Origin: Candidatus Sumerlaeota bacterium
GTDB lineage: Bacteria > Sumerlaeota > Sumerlaeia > JAFGJS01
DNA length: 41,724 nucleotides
NCBI GenBank assembly: GCA_016928995.1
Contig: JAFGJS010000116.1
Location: 1 to 41,724 of the forward strand
Direction: 5' to 3'
Position 1 is the stretch's first letter. Every line of letters starts with the position of its first letter. Below, piece by piece: positions 15,953 to 23,799 of the stretch. Position numbers and translations under genes: made by a program. The notes beneath the pieces were generated by a model that was given only the letters and a program-made list of their open reading frames with translations, ran no database searches and had not been told where the DNA came from.

Positions 15953-16534
15953 TTATTCAGGCTTGGCCTTCAAGGACGGCTCCTTGCCGGTGCTGGCTTT
16001 ATCGGACGTTTGAGCCGGCGGATGAGCCTTTTGTTCGAAAATTTCCGGGTGGAAGAAGGTCAGAAACACAACGATTCCCATGCCGACGCAGATCGCGGAA
16101 TCTGCGATATTAAAGGTCGGCCAGTAGTAATTGCGCCAATACGCCTGGATGAAGTCGACCACGCCGTGCCGGTAAAAGCGGTCGGCCAGATTGCCGATGG
16201 CGCCGCCGATGATCAAGCCAAAGGCGATCCAGAGCCAGCGGCTTTCCATCGGCGTGCGGTAAATCCAGTAAAACAGCAGCCCCAATGCGGCCGTGGAGAG
16301 GATCGTAAGCAGGACGAAATGATTTTCCATCAAGCTGAACGCGCCGCCGGTGTTGAAGGCGTAGTTCAGGTTGAGGCAGCCGGGAATGATCTCGATGATC
16401 TTGCGGCTGCGCTCGTGCATGTCCTCGCCGGGAACGAGCAGATATTTCAACGCCAGCAGCTTCGTGCTCCAGTCAAGAACCAGCGCGGTCAATCCCGCGA
16501 CGCCGATGTAGCTCCATTTTGCCTTTTGGGTCAT
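15953..16534 (-). CDS. lspA: Lipoprotein signal peptidase (signal peptidase II)
   Basis: An inner-membrane aspartic protease that removes signal peptides from diacylglyceryl-modified prolipoproteins. The product is 193 residues with four membrane segments (from YIGVAGLTALVLDW to CVGMGIVVFLTFF). The two catalytic aspartates are in GNLADRFYRHG and FNIADSAICVG, and the N-terminal DWxTK motif is present. The frame is open to 16582, inside ileS; the ATG at 16534 fits the family start and lies 13 bases after the ileS stop, giving the classic ileS-lspA order. The C-terminal tail is Lys/Pro-rich. It would process, among others, the lipoprotein at 39258-40340. Confidence 0.95.
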   Translation of the reverse strand: MTQKAKWSYIGVAGLTALVLDWSTKLLALKYLLVPGEDMHERSRKIIEIIPGCLNLNYAFNTGGAFSLMENHFVLLTILSTAALGLLFYWIYRTPMESRWLWIAFGLIIGGAIGNLADRFYRHGVVDFIQAYWRNYYWPTFNIADSAICVGMGIVVFLTFFHPEIFEQKAHPPAQTSDKASTGKEPSLKAKPE

Positions 16535-16547
16535 GTTAGCCCGTTCG

Positions 16548-19500
16548 TTACTGTTTGCGGCCCATGTGAATACGGATTTCATGGGCGTCGAGCGCGAATG
16601 TGTCGCTGGCCAGTTCCACTCCCATCAGCGCCGGATCGACAGGATCGCCGGTCAGCGTGACGGCCAGCGTCTCGCTCATCAGGTATTCCCGGTGCGCCTC
16701 GACGGCGTCATGGACTTCAGCGTCCGCCTCGATCGCCAGCGCGATGCGGTCGGTGTATTCCAACTGCTGCTCCTTACGCAGTTCCTGCACGCGGCGGACG
16801 ATGTCGCGGACGATGCCTTCCTGCTTCAAGGTCTCGTCGATGTGCAGCGAAAGCACGACGATCAGACGCCCCTCGGCTTCGCAGCCGCTTTCCGCCTCCA
16901 GGGCGTTGTAATGCACCTGGAATTCGCCGGACTCCAGCGTTTCGCCGAGGATTTCGCAACGGCCGTCGTCCAGAATTTTGGCTTCGCCTTTGCGCGCGGC
17001 GGCCATGATCTCCTTGAAACGAGGACCGAATTTCGGACCGAGCAGTTTCGGATTGGGTTTGATTTCGCTGGAGACCACCTGCTCCGGATTTTCCAGCGGC
17101 AGCACGGCTTTGACGTTCAGCTCGCTCTTGATGTCCGCCGCGTATTCCTGCAGCGTCTCCGCGCTGACGCCCGCGATGCGAACCTCCGGCAGGGGCTGGC
17201 GCGTTTTGATCTGGCGCTGTTCCCGCACCTTGCGGCCGAGGTAAATGATGCGCTGGATGCTTTCGGATTCAGCAACCAGTTCGCTGTTATGGAATTGCTC
17301 GCGCGGCTGCGGCCAGTCTTGCAGATGGACGCATTGATCCTCGCCGCAAAGCCCCTGATAGATCGTTTCGGCGATGAACGGCATGAACGGCGCGGAGATT
17401 TTGCTGTATTCGCGCAGCACGAAGAACAATACGCCAAAGGCGGAGTTGGCATCATCGCCCCAGAAGTTGCGGCGGTTCAGACGGATGTACCAGTTGTTGA
17501 GCCGGTCGATGAAATCGAGCAGCGCGCTATAACACGCGACGATATCGTAACGCTCGACGTTGCGCTCGATGGCGCTGCGCGTCTCTTCCAGTTTCGCCAG
17601 GATGTAACGGTCGGAGCGGGTTTCCGGCGACGGCTCATAGGCCTCCGGGCCGCCCTCCGGCTGCCAGCCCGCGATGTTCGCGTAGGCCGTGAAGAAATGG
17701 AAGGCGTTCCAGATCGGAATCATGTGCGTGCGCACGGCGTCGGCCACGCCGCGCCTGGAGAAACGCAGGTTCTCGCCGCGAATCACAGCGGACGAAAGGA
17801 GATAAATGCGCAACGCATCGGAGCCGAACTCGTTCACGATGTCCATCGGGTCGGGATAATTCTTCAGCCGCTTGGACATCTTGCGGCCGTCCTCAGCCAG
17901 CACGACGCCGTGACAGACGCAGTTCGTGAACGGCGGCTTGTCGAACAGCGCGGCGGACAGCACGACGAGCGTGTAAAACCAGCCGCGCGTCTGGGCGATG
18001 TATTCCACAATGAAGTCGGCGGGAAAGTTTTCCTCGAACCATTGCTTGTGCTCAAAGGGATAATGGATCTGGGCGTAGGGCATGGCGCCGGATTCGAACC
18101 AGCAGTCGAGCACTTCCGGCACGCGGCGGTACACGCCGCCTTCCGGGCCTTGCCAGACGATGCCGTCGATGGCCGGCTTATGCAGGTCCGTGACGGCCAT
18201 GCCGCTGACCTCGGCCAGCTGCGCCACGCTTTCTGGCACGAAGCGCTCGCCGGTCTGATCGTTCTCCCAGATCGGTATCGGCATGCCCCAGTAGCGGTTG
18301 CGGGAGATGGCCCAGTCGCGCGCGCCTTCCAGCCAGTTGCCGAATCGGCCGGTCTTGATGTGCCCGGGGATCCAGTTGATCTGCTGATTGGCGCGGACCA
18401 TGGCGTCCTTGAACTTGGTCACGTTGACGTACCACGTCGGAACGGCCTTGTAGATCAGCGGGCTGTCGTCGCGCCAGCAATGCGGGTAGCTGTGCTCGAT
18501 GGTTTCCTGATGCACGAGCACGCCGTTTTCCTTGAGCAGATGGATGATCGTGCGGTTGGAATCATGCACGTTCATCCCCTGCGCATCCGTCACGTCCGCG
18601 GTGAAGCATCCGGCGTCGTCCACCGGATTCGGAATGGGCAGATTGTTCGCCAAACCCAGCGCATGGTCGTCTTCGCCGAAGGCCGGAGCGATATGCACGA
18701 TGCCGGAGCCGTCTTCAGTGGAGACGAAATCCGCCTCCAGCACGACAAAGCCGCCTTCGTCCGCCATCGCGGCGAAATACGGCAGCATCGGCTCGTAGCG
18801 TTTGCCGGCCAGTTCCGCGCCGGTTTTCGTGTCGATCACTTCGCCGCCCTCGAAGGCCTTGGCATAGGCTTCCATTCGTTCAGCGGCGATCCAGTAGTCG
18901 CCTTCCGCCAAGCGGACGAGGTTATATTGGATTTCCGCCCCCACGGCCAGCGCGATGTTGCTTGGCAGCGTCCAGGGGGTGGTGGTCCAGGCGAGGAAGT
19001 ACTCGTTGCGGTCCGCTTCGCGCGCGAATTCCGGCTTCACCTTGAGCCGGATGGTCACGGATGGATCCTGGCGCGGACGGTAGCTGTCGTCCAGGCCGGC
19101 CTCGAAATTGGAGAGCGGCGTCTGGCAGCGGTAGCAATACGCCACGACCTTGTTGCCCTTGTAGATCAAGCCTTTGTCATACAGTCGCTTGAACACGTTC
19201 ATGATGGACTCCATGTAATCCAGGTCCATCGTTTTATAATCGCGCTCGAAATCAACCCAGCGGCCCAGCCGCGTGATGATCTGCTCCCATTCTCCGGTGT
19301 AGCGCATCACGGCCTTGGAGCACAGCGTGTTGAACTTCTCCACGCCATACGCTTCGATCTGCTGCTTGCCGCTGATGTTGAGCTCTTTCTCGATTTCGTT
19401 TTCGATCGGCAGGCCGTGGCAGTCCCAGCCGAAACGCCGGTCCACGGCGAAGCCCTTCATCGTGAAGTAACGCGGCACCGTGTCCTTGATGTAGCTTGTC

Positions 19501-19709
19501 AGGATGTGGCCGTAATGCGGCAGCCCCGTGGCGAACGGCGGGCCGTCGTAAAAGACGTAGTTTTTTGCGCCCTGCTCCTCGCGCCGCCGGATCGAGCGCA
19601 GAAAGGAGTCGTTGTTTTTCCAGAACTCCAGCGCCTCTTCCTCGATCCTAGGGAATGAAACCTGAGTGGGGATGCTGGGAAATTTCCGCGATTGTTCTTC
19701 TGTCCGCAT
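16548..19709 (-). CDS. ileS: Isoleucyl-tRNA synthetase, type 2 (eukaryote-like)
   Basis: Charges tRNA-Ile with isoleucine. The 1053-residue class I enzyme has the HIGH-type signature PHYGH in FATGLPHYGHILTSYIKD and the KMSKR loop in DGRKMSKRLKNYPDP. The CP1 editing domain lies between them and includes TWYVNVTKFKD. The length, the DRRFGWDCHGLPIENEIE segment and the lack of the C-terminal zinc-binding Cys motifs mark it as IleRS2, the form shared with eukaryotic cytosol and usually tolerant of mupirocin. The start at 19709 gives MRTEEQSRKFPSIPTQV, as in relatives. It is followed by lspA and preceded by a DUF4190 gene. Confidence 0.96.
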   Translation of the reverse strand: MRTEEQSRKFPSIPTQVSFPRIEEEALEFWKNNDSFLRSIRRREEQGAKNYVFYDGPPFATGLPHYGHILTSYIKDTVPRYFTMKGFAVDRRFGWDCHGLPIENEIEKELNISGKQQIEAYGVEKFNTLCSKAVMRYTGEWEQIITRLGRWVDFERDYKTMDLDYMESIMNVFKRLYDKGLIYKGNKVVAYCYRCQTPLSNFEAGLDDSYRPRQDPSVTIRLKVKPEFAREADRNEYFLAWTTTPWTLPSNIALAVGAEIQYNLVRLAEGDYWIAAERMEAYAKAFEGGEVIDTKTGAELAGKRYEPMLPYFAAMADEGGFVVLEADFVSTEDGSGIVHIAPAFGEDDHALGLANNLPIPNPVDDAGCFTADVTDAQGMNVHDSNRTIIHLLKENGVLVHQETIEHSYPHCWRDDSPLIYKAVPTWYVNVTKFKDAMVRANQQINWIPGHIKTGRFGNWLEGARDWAISRNRYWGMPIPIWENDQTGERFVPESVAQLAEVSGMAVTDLHKPAIDGIVWQGPEGGVYRRVPEVLDCWFESGAMPYAQIHYPFEHKQWFEENFPADFIVEYIAQTRGWFYTLVVLSAALFDKPPFTNCVCHGVVLAEDGRKMSKRLKNYPDPMDIVNEFGSDALRIYLLSSAVIRGENLRFSRRGVADAVRTHMIPIWNAFHFFTAYANIAGWQPEGGPEAYEPSPETRSDRYILAKLEETRSAIERNVERYDIVACYSALLDFIDRLNNWYIRLNRRNFWGDDANSAFGVLFFVLREYSKISAPFMPFIAETIYQGLCGEDQCVHLQDWPQPREQFHNSELVAESESIQRIIYLGRKVREQRQIKTRQPLPEVRIAGVSAETLQEYAADIKSELNVKAVLPLENPEQVVSSEIKPNPKLLGPKFGPRFKEIMAAARKGEAKILDDGRCEILGETLESGEFQVHYNALEAESGCEAEGRLIVVLSLHIDETLKQEGIVRDIVRRVQELRKEQQLEYTDRIALAIEADAEVHDAVEAHREYLMSETLAVTLTGDPVDPALMGVELASDTFALDAHEIRIHMGRKQ

Positions 19710-19791
19710 TTTTTGCTAACCTGTGCTGATTTGAATAAAACGCGCCACGATGGGTCATGGCCGGCAGCGCGTTGTTGTTCATATTTCGATG

Positions 19792-20070
19792 TTAAATACT
19801 ACCCGAACTCTGCATTGCGGGAGCGGCCACCGCCATGCCAACAATGAAAAAGTAAAGGCACATGCCCAGAATTGAAAGAATCAGGCTGATCCATCCGAGA
19901 ATGAAGCCAGCCGTGGCCAGCCCTTCGCCCTGTTCGCCGGTGCTCCGAATTTGCCCCTTGGCGATGTGCCCGCATACAATCGCCGGAATGCCCGCGGCGC
20001 AGCCGCACGCGATCAAACTCAAAATGCCTAAAACCAACGAGACCACCGCCAATGTGTTTGTCCGATTCAT
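19792..20070 (-). CDS. Small DUF4190-type membrane protein
   Basis: A 92-residue protein with two membrane segments (LAVVSLVLGILSLIACGCAAGI and FILGWISLILSILGMCLYFF) around a short loop with VCGHIAKGQIR. The N-terminal helix, the GHxAxGQI loop and the second GxxLGWI helix are the pattern of DUF4190, a family of unknown function common in bacteria. It lies 62 bases after purine nucleoside phosphorylase and 82 bases before ileS on the same strand, so it may be cotranscribed. Confidence 0.8.
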   Translation of the reverse strand: MNRTNTLAVVSLVLGILSLIACGCAAGIPAIVCGHIAKGQIRSTGEQGEGLATAGFILGWISLILSILGMCLYFFIVGMAVAAPAMQSSGSI

Positions 20071-20132
20071 GGAATTATCCTTTGTGAAAAAAATCTATGG
20101 CTTGATCGCCATGCATTGATTCAGACATCAAT

Positions 20133-20957
20133 TCAGGCGAATCGTTTCAAGAATCCCTTAACCAGCGCGCTCAAGCGCGGTTCGGCTGCTCCGGCCACGG
20201 CCAGAATATCCTCCAGTTTGGCCGGCTTGAGCGAATCCGGCAAACAGTTGTCCGTGACGGTGGACAGCGCCAGCGCCTTCATGCCCGCATGCACCGCGAC
20301 GATGGTCTCCGGCACGGTGGACATGGTCACGATGTCCGCGCCGATGCGGCGGAAAAAGCGATACTCCGCGGCGGTCTCCAGGTTCGGGCCGGTGACGGCG
20401 ATCATCACGCCTTTCTCCAGCCGCAGCTTGTTCTGCAGCGCCACGTCGTGCATGAGCTCGATATACTTGCGGTTGTACGGCTCGGACATATCCGGGAAGC
20501 GCGGCCCCAGCGCATCGTCGTTCGGTCCGATCAGCGGATTGTCGCCCATCATGTTGATGAAATCGGTCACGGTGACGATGGAGCCGGCCGGAATCAGCGG
20601 ATTCATGCTGCCGACGGCGTTCATCACGATCAGCGAATGGCAGCCTATGGCCTTCATCACGCGCACGGGAAACGTGACTTGCTTGAGGCTGTAGCCCTCG
20701 TAGCGATGAAAGCGGCCCTGCATCATCATCACGGGCACGCCGCTGAGTTTCCCCAGCAGCAGGTTGCCGTGATGGCTCTCCACCGTAGAAACTGGAAAAT
20801 GCGGAATCTGATCGTACGGGATGACTTTCGCGCCGGTGACGCTGTCGGCGAGCTTGCCCATGCCGGTGCCCAGGATCACGCCGAACTTCGGCTTCACCTT
20901 GCTTTGCGAGCGGATGTATTTCTTCGCTTCATCGATGCACTGCTTCAGGTTTTCCAT
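20133..20957 (-). CDS. Purine-nucleoside phosphorylase (trimeric PNP type)
   Basis: Cleaves purine nucleosides with phosphate to free base and ribose 1-phosphate. The 274-residue product has the family landmarks: GVILGTGMGKLAD (phosphate loop), PHFPVSTVESHHGNLLLG, MMQGRFHRYEGYS, VTGPNLETAAEYRFFR, IGADIVTMSTVPETIVA and the C-terminal TDNCLPDS. In place of the usual TNACGGLN segment it has MNAVGSMNP, a moderate departure near the base-binding site. The ATG has GAGG about 13 bases and AAGG about 6 bases ahead. Substrate preference (inosine or guanosine, or methylthio forms) cannot be set by eye. Upstream is a repeat-filled gap. Confidence 0.9.
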   Translation of the reverse strand: MENLKQCIDEAKKYIRSQSKVKPKFGVILGTGMGKLADSVTGAKVIPYDQIPHFPVSTVESHHGNLLLGKLSGVPVMMMQGRFHRYEGYSLKQVTFPVRVMKAIGCHSLIVMNAVGSMNPLIPAGSIVTVTDFINMMGDNPLIGPNDDALGPRFPDMSEPYNRKYIELMHDVALQNKLRLEKGVMIAVTGPNLETAAEYRFFRRIGADIVTMSTVPETIVAVHAGMKALALSTVTDNCLPDSLKPAKLEDILAVAGAAEPRLSALVKGFLKRFA

Positions 20958-21016
20958 GTTGGCCTTGTTCCTCGTTTAGACTGATTCTTCCGCTGCTTCC
21001 GAGTTCCCTGTATAAA

Positions 21017-21345
21017 GGGTCTGGGGTCTGGGGTCTGGCGGCGGAGCGGCTGCGCCGCAATCAAAAGAGAATGATCGGCGCATCTTTCCGCTGCCAAACC
21101 GCTCCATTCCGAAGCCCGTATAGGGAACCTCAAAAAATTCAACGCAAATATCCGGCTTCGCCAAGGCTACGCCGGGCGAGCGCGCAGAGAACCAATTCTG
21201 CATTTGCGATGAATACAATCGTTAAAATCTCCGTGCACTCTGTGTCTCCGTGCGAGAATTGTCTTTTTGAAGGTTGCCCTTGATCTTTTTTTTCGCGGCG
21301 CAGCCGCTCCAACACCAGACCCTAGACCCCAGACCCTAGCCCCTG
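21017..21345. repeat. Large inverted repeat, class D (GGGTCTGG tandem arms)
   Basis: The left arm (21017-21068) is GGGTCTGGGGTCTGG-type repeats followed by GGAGCGGCTGCGCCGC and an A-rich end. The right arm (about 21283-21345) is its inverted match: a T-rich start, GCGGCGCAGCCGCTCC, then CAGACCCTAGACCCCAGACC. The arms are each about 55-60 bases and enclose about 215 bases with no gene. That spacer holds a GC-rich motif CCGGCTTCGCC...GCCGGG (21152-21176) and a class C single arm. The right arm covers the stop codon and last codons of the DUF167 gene. The 378-base gap 20958-21335 is essentially all repeat-derived. Confidence 0.8.
21226..21260. repeat. Class C (CACAGAG type) repeat, single arm
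   Basis: Read on the minus strand, the sequence is TTCTCGCACGGAGACACAGA followed by GTGCACGGAG. It matches the left arm at 829-863, including the TTCTCGCAC start, but no inverted partner is next to it. Confidence 0.6.
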
Positions 21346-21635
21346 GAAATCAAAATCTCCCGCGCCGTTTTCAAATCGACCCCCGACACGGCGAAGGTCT
21401 TTTCCCGCGATGTCTGTCCGGCGGTCAACTCCACGTTCCCCCTAGCCACGCCGAGGGACTTGGCGATGAAGGCGATAGCCGCCTTGTTCGCCTTGCCTTC
21501 CACCGGCGGCGCCTGGATTTGCAGTTTGAGCGCGCCGCCATGCAGGCCTTGCCACTGGCTACGCTTGGCGCCGGGCTGCATATGCACCCGCAGCCGCACG
21601 CCCTGCTCCGTGGCTTCAATAGGTTCCAAACTCAT
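21336..21635 (-). CDS. DUF167 (YggU-type) protein
   Basis: A small protein of about 99 residues of the DUF167 family, whose structure is known but whose function is not settled. Family motifs are VHMQPGAKRSQW near the start, LKLQIQAPPVEGKANKAAI in the middle and VELTAGQTSREKTFAV near the end. ATG 21635 gives MSLEPIEATEQG and is chosen over an upstream TTG at 21668; neither has a good ribosome-binding site. The last few codons and the TAG stop lie inside the arm of a class D inverted repeat, so the C-terminus may have been set by repeat insertion. Confidence 0.87.
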   Translation of the reverse strand: MSLEPIEATEQGVRLRVHMQPGAKRSQWQGLHGGALKLQIQAPPVEGKANKAAIAFIAKSLGVARGNVELTAGQTSREKTFAVSGVDLKTAREILISRG

Positions 21636-21740
21636 CAGAATCGGGATGTCCGCACACCGTAAAATCAAGATCGGATTGAATCCGTCCGGGCCAGGGTTGT
21701 CAAGGTTTACATCGGATCAATCGGCGCATCCAAACTCCAG

Positions 21741-23024
21741 TTAAGCCGTTTCTGCGATAAGCTGGGCTGGCGCTTGACGTGTGCGGCGCCAGATCAGGAG
21801 ATAAGAGATCGCCGCGGCGCCGAATAACGAAACCGTCATGCCAATCAGCCAGGGAAGGGCGCCGGTCACGAACAGCGAGTCGGGCATGATCATCAAGTCC
21901 TTGCCAAATTCAATCAGCCGGCCGTTCATCCATCGCGCCAGAACATGCGCCACGCCGCACCCGGCGACGCCGCCGAACAGGCCGATCAGCAGCGCCTCGC
22001 CCATCAGCAAACGCCGCACCAAGGCCCGGTTCGCGCCGATGGCGCGCAGCAGGCCGATGAACAGCTTGCGTTCGTTCAGGATCAAGGCCAGCGCGCCGAA
22101 CAGGCCGTGCAGCGCCTGCGCCAGCACCGCCGCCGCCGCCAGCGTCAGCAACGAAAGGCCGACGACCAGCACGTCGCGCACGCGGCTCAGCAGCTCCTGT
22201 CCGCCCGACGTGGAGAGCCGCAACGCCTGCAGGCGCTCCTTCACCACCGCGTAATCGGCCAGCGAAGCCACATACACATGCGCCTGGTTGTAATACTCGT
22301 CCTCCGCCACGCTGGCGCTGCCGGTGTTGAACAATCGCGCGTATTCGACCGGAACCATCGCGCCCAGCAGGCTCGTGCGCGGCGTGAGTCCGACGATCAC
22401 GCAGCGATAATATTTCGCCCCTTCCGGGATTTCGCCGACGGTTGACGCGCCGACGATAAGATTGAAGTGCTTGCCGATGACCATTTTGCGCGTGAATTTG
22501 GGCAGACCGTTCGCCTCGGCCATGCCCATGTTGTAGATGTCGAGGAAGTACTCCGAAACGACCACGGGAATTTCCGCCGCTCCGGTTTGAAACGTGAAGC
22601 CGCGCTTGTGCTCAATGTTCTTCGCCAGCAGCTCCGGCGGCACGCCGTACACCACCACGTCGGAGGCGAAGGTCTGGCCGAGGAGCTCCGCCTCGGCGCT
22701 GAGCGGCACGCGCACCGGCAGCACGGGATACGCCGCTTCCACGCCGTCGATGTCCCGGATCGTTTCGAGCTGCTTCGTGTCCAGGTTCCTGCCGCTGATC
22801 TGCAGAATACTCAGGCTCAGCGAGGCCGGCTTGACGATGATCTCCTTTTCCGGAAACGCCGCCTCGATGCGCGGATAGACGTTCTGCACGACGCCCGCGA
22901 TCAACGCCGTGAGCAAAAAGAGGAACGCCGCAGCCACGGCGATGCTCAGCGCCGCGCTCAGCGAGCGAAACAACTGCCGCGAAGCATTGCGGCGGATTAA
23001 AAACAGGCAACTGGTCAGTTTCAT
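21741..23024 (-). CDS. FtsX-type ABC transporter permease
   Basis: An inner-membrane subunit of the MacB/LolC-like permease family, about 427 residues. It has one N-terminal helix (ALSIAVAAAFLFLLTALIAGV), a large periplasmic domain (about 45-270), and three C-terminal helices (LVVGLSLLTLAAAAVLAQAL, LLIGLFGGVAGCGVAHVLA, WLIGMTVSLFGAAAISYLLIW). The cytoplasmic loop LRAIGANRALVRRLLMGEALLIG is the FtsX-family coupling segment. ATG 23024 gives MKLTSCLFLIRRN and is preferred to the frame's upstream end at 23132, which lies in repeat sequence. No ATPase gene is adjacent, unusual for this family, and a class A repeat sits just upstream. The substrate is unknown. Confidence 0.85.
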   Translation of the reverse strand: MKLTSCLFLIRRNASRQLFRSLSAALSIAVAAAFLFLLTALIAGVVQNVYPRIEAAFPEKEIIVKPASLSLSILQISGRNLDTKQLETIRDIDGVEAAYPVLPVRVPLSAEAELLGQTFASDVVVYGVPPELLAKNIEHKRGFTFQTGAAEIPVVVSEYFLDIYNMGMAEANGLPKFTRKMVIGKHFNLIVGASTVGEIPEGAKYYRCVIVGLTPRTSLLGAMVPVEYARLFNTGSASVAEDEYYNQAHVYVASLADYAVVKERLQALRLSTSGGQELLSRVRDVLVVGLSLLTLAAAAVLAQALHGLFGALALILNERKLFIGLLRAIGANRALVRRLLMGEALLIGLFGGVAGCGVAHVLARWMNGRLIEFGKDLMIMPDSLFVTGALPWLIGMTVSLFGAAAISYLLIWRRTRQAPAQLIAETA

Positions 23025-23052
23025 TGGATTCAACTTTCGTTGCGCGCATGGC

Positions 23053-23230
23053 GGCTTTGGACTGCGCTTGCGCCGCCGTAGCGCGCGAAGGCGCGGCGGC
23101 CATGACGCCGCCTTTGCGCTGCTCAGCGCCATGCAACATCATTAATCGACATCAAAATTTATGCGATCACCTTGCTCAATTACCGTGTCTGCGTTGGCAA
23201 GGCGCAGGCATGGCCTGCGCACTCCAAAGA
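23053..23230. repeat. Dispersed palindromic repeat, class A, copy 3 (expanded)
   Basis: It begins at the left with CTTTGGACTGCGC and ends at the right with GCGCACTCCAAAG (to 23229), inverted copies of each other. The right unit holds the hairpin GCGCAGGC-ATG-GCCTGCGC (23202-23220), the same word as copy 1 in opposite orientation. The left half is rearranged, rich in GCGCC/GGCGC, with further small hairpins. It fills the 208-base gap between the FtsX-type permease start and the phosphodiesterase stop at 23233. Confidence 0.75.
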
Positions 23231-23232
23231 AA

Positions 23233-23742
23233 TTATCGCGCAGACGGAAGCGCCACGCTTTGATATTCACCGGACTTCAGGTCGAGCAGGCCGAACTCCG
23301 CCGCGCCAGTCAGGTAGCCGCAGGCCTCGCCGGGATTGATCAACAGCGCGCCGGTCGATTCCACCCGCTCGATCTTCTTCTCGTGCGTATGGCCGGTGAT
23401 GATAAACTCACGATCGGCGAAATCGCGCTCGATGACCTTTTCCGCCAGCGGATAATGATGCAGCAAAAACCCGCGGCCATCGAGCTCGAATTGATGGAAC
23501 GCATCGTGAATCTCAAAGCCGAGCTCCTTCGCCTTGGCCTGCAGACCCTTGCGCTCGCCGTCGTTGTTGCCGAACACCGCATGGACCGGCGCCTTGAGCT
23601 GCTTTAACGAAATCAAGGCAAACGGAGCGACAAAATCCCCGGCATGGATCAAGCAATCCGCCTGCTCCGCATTGACGATCTCCACGATCTTGCGGATGTT
23701 CTCCAAGTGATCGTGCGTATCAGTGACGATTGCAGCCAGCAT
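23233..23742 (-). CDS. YfcE/MJ0936-type metallophosphoesterase
   Basis: A 169-residue calcineurin-like phosphodiesterase. Metal ligands are seen in order: Asp8 and His10 (VTDTHDH), Asp36 (IHAGDF), Asn60 (FGNNDGE), a His in LLHHYP, and the GHTHE motif (about 117-121). The length and simple single-domain plan match the YfcE/MJ0936 group, whose members cleave model phosphodiesters and whose natural substrates are mostly unknown. The protein has no signal peptide. The ribosome-binding site is AAGGAGG about 6 bases upstream. It lies 57 bases after the murF stop on the same strand. Confidence 0.9.
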   Translation of the reverse strand: MLAAIVTDTHDHLENIRKIVEIVNAEQADCLIHAGDFVAPFALISLKQLKAPVHAVFGNNDGERKGLQAKAKELGFEIHDAFHQFELDGRGFLLHHYPLAEKVIERDFADREFIITGHTHEKKIERVESTGALLINPGEACGYLTGAAEFGLLDLKSGEYQSVALPSAR

Positions 23743-23799
23743 GTCGCGCCTCCTTTTTTTTCCTGGTCAATGTGTAATGAAAGGCGATTCATTCTGTAA

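Noticed and set aside
18085-18105. A tRNA-like GGATTCGAACC word
   Set aside because: It lies inside the ileS coding frame and no cloverleaf can be formed around it.
16533-19658. A 1041-codon open frame antisense to ileS
   Set aside because: It is the shadow of a GC-rich coding strand; ileS matches its family along its whole length and the antisense product has no recognisable motif.
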